DNA of 64,000 bases from Eutrigla gurnardus (lineage: Eukaryota; Chordata; Actinopteri; Perciformes; Triglidae), in NCBI GenBank assembly GCA_963514095.1, contig OY741276.1, forward strand, positions 9,420,407 to 9,484,406, given 5' to 3'. Under the pieces are notes generated by a model. It worked only from the letters and a program-made list of their open reading frames with translations. It was not told the DNA's origin and searched no databases. Position numbers and translations under genes: made by a program. Each line of letters begins with the position of its first letter. The stretch's first letter is position 1. Positions 62,640 through 64,000 of the stretch are shown one piece after another.

Positions 62640-64000
62640 ACACAGACTAGTTACTGTAAACTATTTGCAAATGGGGCGTCATGTAGTCGTAGCACGGCTC
62701 GACATGCAGCCGTGCAGAATGTAGAACAGAGACGTTTAGTGTTTGCTGTCGTGCATTTAAAGAAAACCTCTCGGCGCTGTGAGGAAGACAACAAATAGTC
62801 CCTCTGTGGTTGGATTTCTTGTTATTTCTCAGCTTTGGCATAATTTCAGGCGTTAGTCGGTGTCGAATAAGTGACTTGTTCCTTCATCCATCATTCCACC
62901 GAGCCGGTCAACCGTTCATCTATTCAGTCATTTCAATGTACAATCAGTCAGTCAGCAAAGCATGCATCAGATTGTCTGCTGTGTAGAGAATACCTTACAG
63001 GCAATCAATATGGCTTTAATTCATCGCTCAAAGATAATTTCATGCTCTCAGAAACCCATTGGTTATATTAATACATCTATTAAGGCACTGGGCTATGAAC
63101 TCAATATTACTCAGGCTCAGAGGGAGTGGAAGTGTGCCATGACCAGGGCTATATCTGCGTGTTAAATGAGAGTTTAAACTGTTAATCATCTTGGTTAGCT
63201 TCCTCCTCAGATGAGGTCCAGCACTCTAATGGCTAATAAGGCTCTAAAATACTCTCCGCAATGCCAGAGGAGACGGGCAGCCCGTCTGCAGACCCGAGTG
63301 CAGACCGCGCTTCCTTTTTAAACTCCACCGAACGCTGCACATTTCCTTTCATCAACCTGCCTTCTCCACTGCGTGGACGCATAATAACACAATTATAAAT
63401 AATAACACAAGCCCGCCTAATTCAACAGCTGGAAAAACCATGTACGATTTTGCTTGGCAAAAGAACACTGTGTAATCTTAGCAATCCAGAGACTGTTATG
63501 TCTCCTTTTCTGTTATGCAATGTCCTCTTCTGTTACATGGAGCAGATGAAAGTGGTGATGTGGAGGGAAATAATTAGAGGAAGAAAAGGAGGGTGAAGAA
63601 AAAAGACTAAATGACACACAAAAGGAAGGAGCATAAAGTGTTATCAGAGGCAGAAAGAACCTGCAGAAAAGAGTGGTGGGAGGAACAGACAGGAACAATG
63701 ATGAGTGATGAAAGTCCCGATGATTGATGAGTCATCTTCCACTGCAGATAATGGCAGCTATCACTTTTTTGACTTGATGGCTTCGGGCCCTTTTTAGCTT
63801 CTTCTTTTCTCTTCTTCTTGCGCTGCACTATGTTTGCTCCCCCCCGCCACCATTTTCTAGTATTTAATTGCAGTCAGTGCAAAAATGTACTGTCAGACAG
63901 CTGTTTTGGGAATAGCTTTTTTCGAGTGAATGATTGATGAGTGATCCGTGTGCTCTTTTTGCTGCCTCTTATCGTCACCGAAGTTCTTTAATGGAAGCTG

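Larger units (their letters stand above)
59248..64000 (+). other. Intron 1 continued to window end, no exon seen
   Basis: Contains (GACAAA)3 near 59620, short TG arrays (60056-60071, 60137-60165), C and G runs, and an AG/CAGG-rich patch (60600-60720). Sequence at 62880-63250 is repeat-poor with AT-rich cores. No supported exon or RNA gene. Confidence 0.4.

Overview
This looks like vertebrate, most likely ray-finned fish, chromosomal DNA. There is no compact coding. Long (CA)n/(TG)n arrays recur every few kilobases, and the few recognisable dispersed repeats resemble fish repeats. That assignment is inference. No bacterial, viral or CRISPR-type organisation is visible. Nearly all open frames are either translations of dinucleotide arrays (CVCV, HTHT, YIYI, RERE) or chance frames without splice context, and they are not annotated as genes.

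The one gene signal I can support is on the + strand near 9.2-9.7 kb. A GC- and CpG-rich block with a purine-rich leader is followed by a short coding exon (9605-9722). It encodes a signal peptide and ends at a clean splice donor in phase 1. The leader carries a 7-codon upstream ORF whose TAA stop overlaps the ATG of the main frame (TAATG). The mature protein lies beyond the window, so the gene cannot be named. A neuronal-type adhesion molecule or receptor with a giant first intron is one possibility, but only by analogy.

Layout: 1-8.8 kb is upstream flank, with CA/TA arrays and a 281-bp hAT-like miniature element (6658-6938). 8.8-10.4 kb is the promoter, first coding exon and start of the intron. 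9723-64000 is read as first-intron sequence, at least to the last point I can judge. It holds about 30 long simple repeats, two CT arrays, a four-copy 25-bp minisatellite made of dyad units (30732-30831), a dispersed repeat at 42.1-42.5 kb, a perfect 12-bp-stem hairpin (49480-49508), a duplicated CCAATTA-bearing 25-mer (50005-50070), a retroelement-like scrap (about 55741-55800), and a pyrimidine-rich block at 58.87-59.2 kb that could be an internal promoter.

I do not see a convincing new multi-gene system. The most checkable unusual items are the overlapping uORF/start, the dyad minisatellite, the CCAATTA module and the 49.5 kb hairpin.
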